Shown: positions 60,448 to 64,000 of the stretch, in pieces
How the letters are laid out: the number at the start of each line of letters is the position of its first letter
How positions within the stretch are numbered: position 1 is the first letter of the stretch
From: Moringa oleifera
Taxonomy: Eukaryota; Streptophyta; Magnoliopsida; Brassicales; Moringaceae
Length of the DNA stretch: 64,000 nucleotides
Assembly (NCBI GenBank): GCA_021397835.1
Contig: JAJFZO010000645.1
Coordinates: 1,240,001 to 1,304,000 of the forward strand
Direction of reading: 5' to 3'
Program-made: the position numbers and the translations under genes
The notes under the pieces: generated by a model
Seen by the model: the letters and a program-made list of their open reading frames with translations, nothing else
Databases searched by the model: none
Told to the model about the DNA's origin: nothing

Positions 60448-63400
60448 AGTGATGGTGTGTGCTCCACCAGTTTTGCCTTTGTAAGGTATATGCAGTGTTA
60501 GGTTGAAGATACTCATTAATTTTATATGGCAAACATAAAACAGGAAGACGATTAAGTCAGTGAGGTCGACAGAGGAAAGACCATAGAATTTGGCTTCTGA
60601 GAAGCCAACAAGTCTGTCTCTTTCTCTGTGAAATAGTCAACAGAAAAGCAATAAAACTCAAAAAGATGGCGAGGCAGCAGTGAAAAGCAACCTTATGAAG
60701 TTTCGCCTGCATGTAACAACAAAAGCTACTCCCTAATCATACAGTACAGTAACTAATACTTGCATGAATGAACTGTTTCCGTTTCTTAATGTCTTAGTTG
60801 CCGTTAATCATTAAATTCTCTCTTACACATACAGTTGCATGTTATAGGTAACTATTACTGACAATGGTTAAAGTTTCTGTCACTGTAAGTTGATGTCTTT
60901 AGCCACTGAAAATTAAAAACCATTTAGATTCTATATGTCAGGAATTCTCTGCACTGCTATTTTATTTGAAGGTAATTATTTGAACCAAAATATCTGTCAC
61001 TCTTTGAATTCATAATAAGGCCGATTTAAATTCATACAAGGAAACTATAATGTCATGAGCTGAGAGTTTTGCGCTGTGAGATAACCCGTTGCGTGCAGAA
61101 GTCTATTATTGATTTATATTATTTATGACGGGGATAATAACATAATTCAGTATATAAAAAGGTTAATAAGGTTATAGTGTCTAAATGATAGTTAAAGAGA
61201 GTTATATGGAATTACAGAAGTTACAAGTACAGGGTAATAATCATAAAATCCATTCAATTTTAAGAACTCCATGTCATTTATTTGACAATTTAACGAAAAT
61301 ATAAGTGTTAAACAAATGTTTTTTTTTTTGTAAGTTTTAATGTTAGATCATGAGTAAAATGTAAATTTTTTTTGATATAATTAAGTTTTATATTTTTGTT
61401 AATTTAATTTATTCCTATTTTCCTCTAATTGAAAAAACTTGGATTTAAAGCACAACTAGGAATTGGTGTCTCTTGGTGATAGAGATAGTAATTATGGAAT
61501 CAATTTCAAAGAGATTATAGGGTCCACCAGCGTAGAATATTTCATACAGAACTGGTTACCGGATACATATACACTAAGAATATTTTATAAATTTCTCCCT
61601 GAATTTTAATCTTCTAAGCATGCTCAAAGATTCTCCCACACTTGGAAACTATACTTACCATGGCTGGTAAATGGCTCTTTTCAGAAACAAGAAAACTACA
61701 AAATAATTAAGGTCACAGGAGTCTTTGTTTGATAAGCCAATGCTTGTGTAGTTTTCATTCCATTTGTTGAACAATTGACAACTCACATTTTATTGAGACG
61801 TCGATATGGGAATTTACTAATGGAAAATCCTACTCCAAAAAAATTATATGAGTTTATTGATTCCACAAGCCTGAATTCATGGGATTCCCGTCACAAGTTC
61901 AGAAGTTAAATAAACAATCAATTCAAGATAAATTGTCGTTTTAGGTTTTTTTCTTAAAAATTCTTGTAATTTAGTCGTTTCATTTTTTAATTGTCACATA
62001 AAGCTAGGACAGGGTGAATATCTTAATTCTTGTTTCTTTGCTTTTGTCCTCATAGATTCGACTCTCTTGGTACATTATTTGCACATGCCTTTAATTTGAG
62101 TACGGGTACTTCTTTATTCTTTCCAATCAGTTGCTCTTATTTATCTTATACTTCTAATATTAAATATGTTAAATTTTACTTAATTTTTATATTTAAAATA
62201 AAAAATAAACATTATATAGAACTTTAATATTTATCTCATATTGTCAATTAAACTTTCATATGTTTAAAAAGTGATAATCGAATTTTGATTTATCAAATTA
62301 GATTTTAGTTCAAATAATCATAAAAAATTAAAAAAAAATTTTATTGAAATACCTCAAAAGTAATTCAAATAAAATTTTCACTCCATTTCAAGTGCATCCT
62401 TCAGATCTGAATAATTTTTGATGTAAAGTCCATTTTTTATAAAATTTTTAAATTTTTAACTATATAAATTTTAAAATATATATTTAAGACTAAAAAAATT
62501 TAAAAATATTTATAACATTAACTTGAATGTTTATTTATATACGTAAAAAAATTTTAAGTCATCGTATAAGAATTTTAATTTGCATATCTTTAATTTTTGA
62601 ATTTTTTTATAAAATTTAATTTAGTTTAATTTGATAGATCAAATTTTAATTTATTATTTTTTAACATGAAGATTTGATTGATGATATGTGATGAATATCA
62701 AAGTTTTGTATAACATTTACCTTAAAGTAAAATATTTTTGGACTTTTATATATTATTACTAATATAATAATTTTTAAAATATTGCTTTCTATTAAGATTA
62801 TAATGTTTAACATATCCAATATAACTTTTAACTTCTAATTTTTTTTAATATATTTTAAAAACCAACACTTACACATAAATTTATTATACAGCATGCACAT
62901 ATAATATGAAATAATTTACATTTAAAATAGTAGTAAAAAAGGAAAAACTTAAAATAATATATTATATGCAAATTTACTAAATTATTTATTAATAAAAAAA
63001 CCAAGAGAAAGATAAGAAAAAAGAATAAAAATATGAGTGACTAACTGAAAATTGCATTGTTTTTACAGGGTCAAATTGCAAAAACTGACCAAGGAGAAAA
63101 ATGAAAAAAAAAAAGTAATAATTTTACCTATGCTTCTGTTTAAGAGAGATACATATGCGTTCCATAGTCTGTCATTATACGACGCATTCTCTTTTCAAAT
63201 AAAGACCAAAGGGTCTGTGGCCGTAGATGGGATACACCGACGTACTTAAAATTGTCCTAAAGCTCAAATAAAGACATACAACACTATCTTCTTCAAATAA
63301 CCCATGCCAAAGAAGCTACAAGACGTGCAGCCATAATAGATCCAATGCTTTTCTTTTATAGGAAACTACTACATCTGAGAGATGACAAAACAAATCTACA

Positions 63401-64000
63401 GTAACAATTATAGGCCAAAATGATCTCATTAGCTCCCTTATGCTTCCTGTTTCCATGACTCAGAAAACAGTTTTCATATTTGGTCTCAATCTAGCCACTG
63501 ACCTATCGGCATCAAAGATAGAACTAAGTTTTAATTAATTTTATTGTCATGTAGTTCAAAATCAAGGTAACATTGCTATCAAATGAAAGATAGAACTAAG
63601 TTTTTTCAAATTGAAAAGAGACCCGGTTTCAATTTCAGTGAAATTCTTAGGGAAACAAAAGCACACATTTTACCCATATGAAAAATAGTTCTCGGGTATT
63701 GTCTGATTAAATTTCATATCTTAGTTGAGAAGTTTATGAGTCAAATCATTTCAAAATACCTCAATTTAATAGACAGGGACTTACGTATATCTTATCTTTT
63801 TATGGTAGCCATCTACCTTATTGAAATTAATAATGCAAAGTTTGATGGACCTACTTGTACATGTAAAAATAGAATAATCTTTTTCTAGAGTGAGAAGACC
63901 TTACATTTTCTTAGATTCTTAATTAAATTATTATTTGACGTAAAAGAAAATTACACAAATTTATCAAAATTATGAAGTAATAGTTAAATAATATGGAATT

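Larger units (their letters stand above)
57982..64000 (+). other. Intergenic spacer without recognisable genes
   Basis: No coding region, tRNA or clear element was recognised. Short frames such as 58024-58239 and 60271-60516 lack family features. Contents include a (CT)14 tract, a GC-rich palindrome at 60424-60447, and from about 62260 to 63050 long A/T runs. The somewhat more complex sequence at 59400-60800 could be promoter or non-coding RNA sequence, but this cannot be shown here. Confidence 0.5.

Overview
The window looks like nuclear DNA of a woody eudicot. Evidence: a plant-type SNF2 gene with GT-AG introns, very AT-rich spacers, and several classes of decayed plant transposons (L1-type LINEs, Ty1/copia, Ty3/gypsy, CACTA, Mutator). 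The mixture resembles grapevine (Vitis), but that is inference and no search was possible. I see no prokaryotic, organellar or CRISPR features.

Layout. 1-7088: a decayed LINE, then a short gypsy-derived LTR element whose 5' LTR is split by a second LINE fragment with a clear target-site duplication. 8029-20910: the only gene that appears intact, the 3' part of a SNF2-family chromatin-remodelling ATPase of the SMARCAD1/ETL1/CHR19 type, plus strand. Ten exons give 529 codons and a stop. The N-terminal exons are not in the window, so the first 8 kb is probably intron filled with retroelements. A second intron of about 9.05 kb (10292-19342) holds an antisense LINE, a copia remnant, a large inverted repeat, and a LINE inserted in a LINE.

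20911-33500: spacer with an 86-bp-arm hairpin, a SIRE-type LTR fragment, an AT-rich inverted structure with a ~90-bp tandem array, one unrecognised open frame, and a large tandem duplication. 33700-36050: a copia remnant interrupted by a 312-bp CACTA-type miniature element with a perfect 3-bp duplication. 36150-43110: a decayed Mutator-like element with a MULE transposase on the minus strand and a convergent Ulp1-type (C48) cysteine protease on the plus strand. 44730-48240: a copia internal region. 48430-54655: a SIRE/Maximus-like copia whose protease-integrase-RT block is inverted relative to the gag and RNase H that flank it. 54660-57981: a CACTA element with a TNP2 transposase on the minus strand, cut off at its left side. 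57982-64000: non-coding spacer with a CT microsatellite.

The SNF2 gene is the only host gene I can support; everything else is transposon sediment or unassigned spacer. No obviously new functional system is visible. The most notable structures are the internally inverted copia, the Ulp1-carrying MULE, the long hairpins, and features of the SNF2 gene that could affect splicing. Boundaries of decayed elements are approximate unless a duplication or terminal motif is cited.
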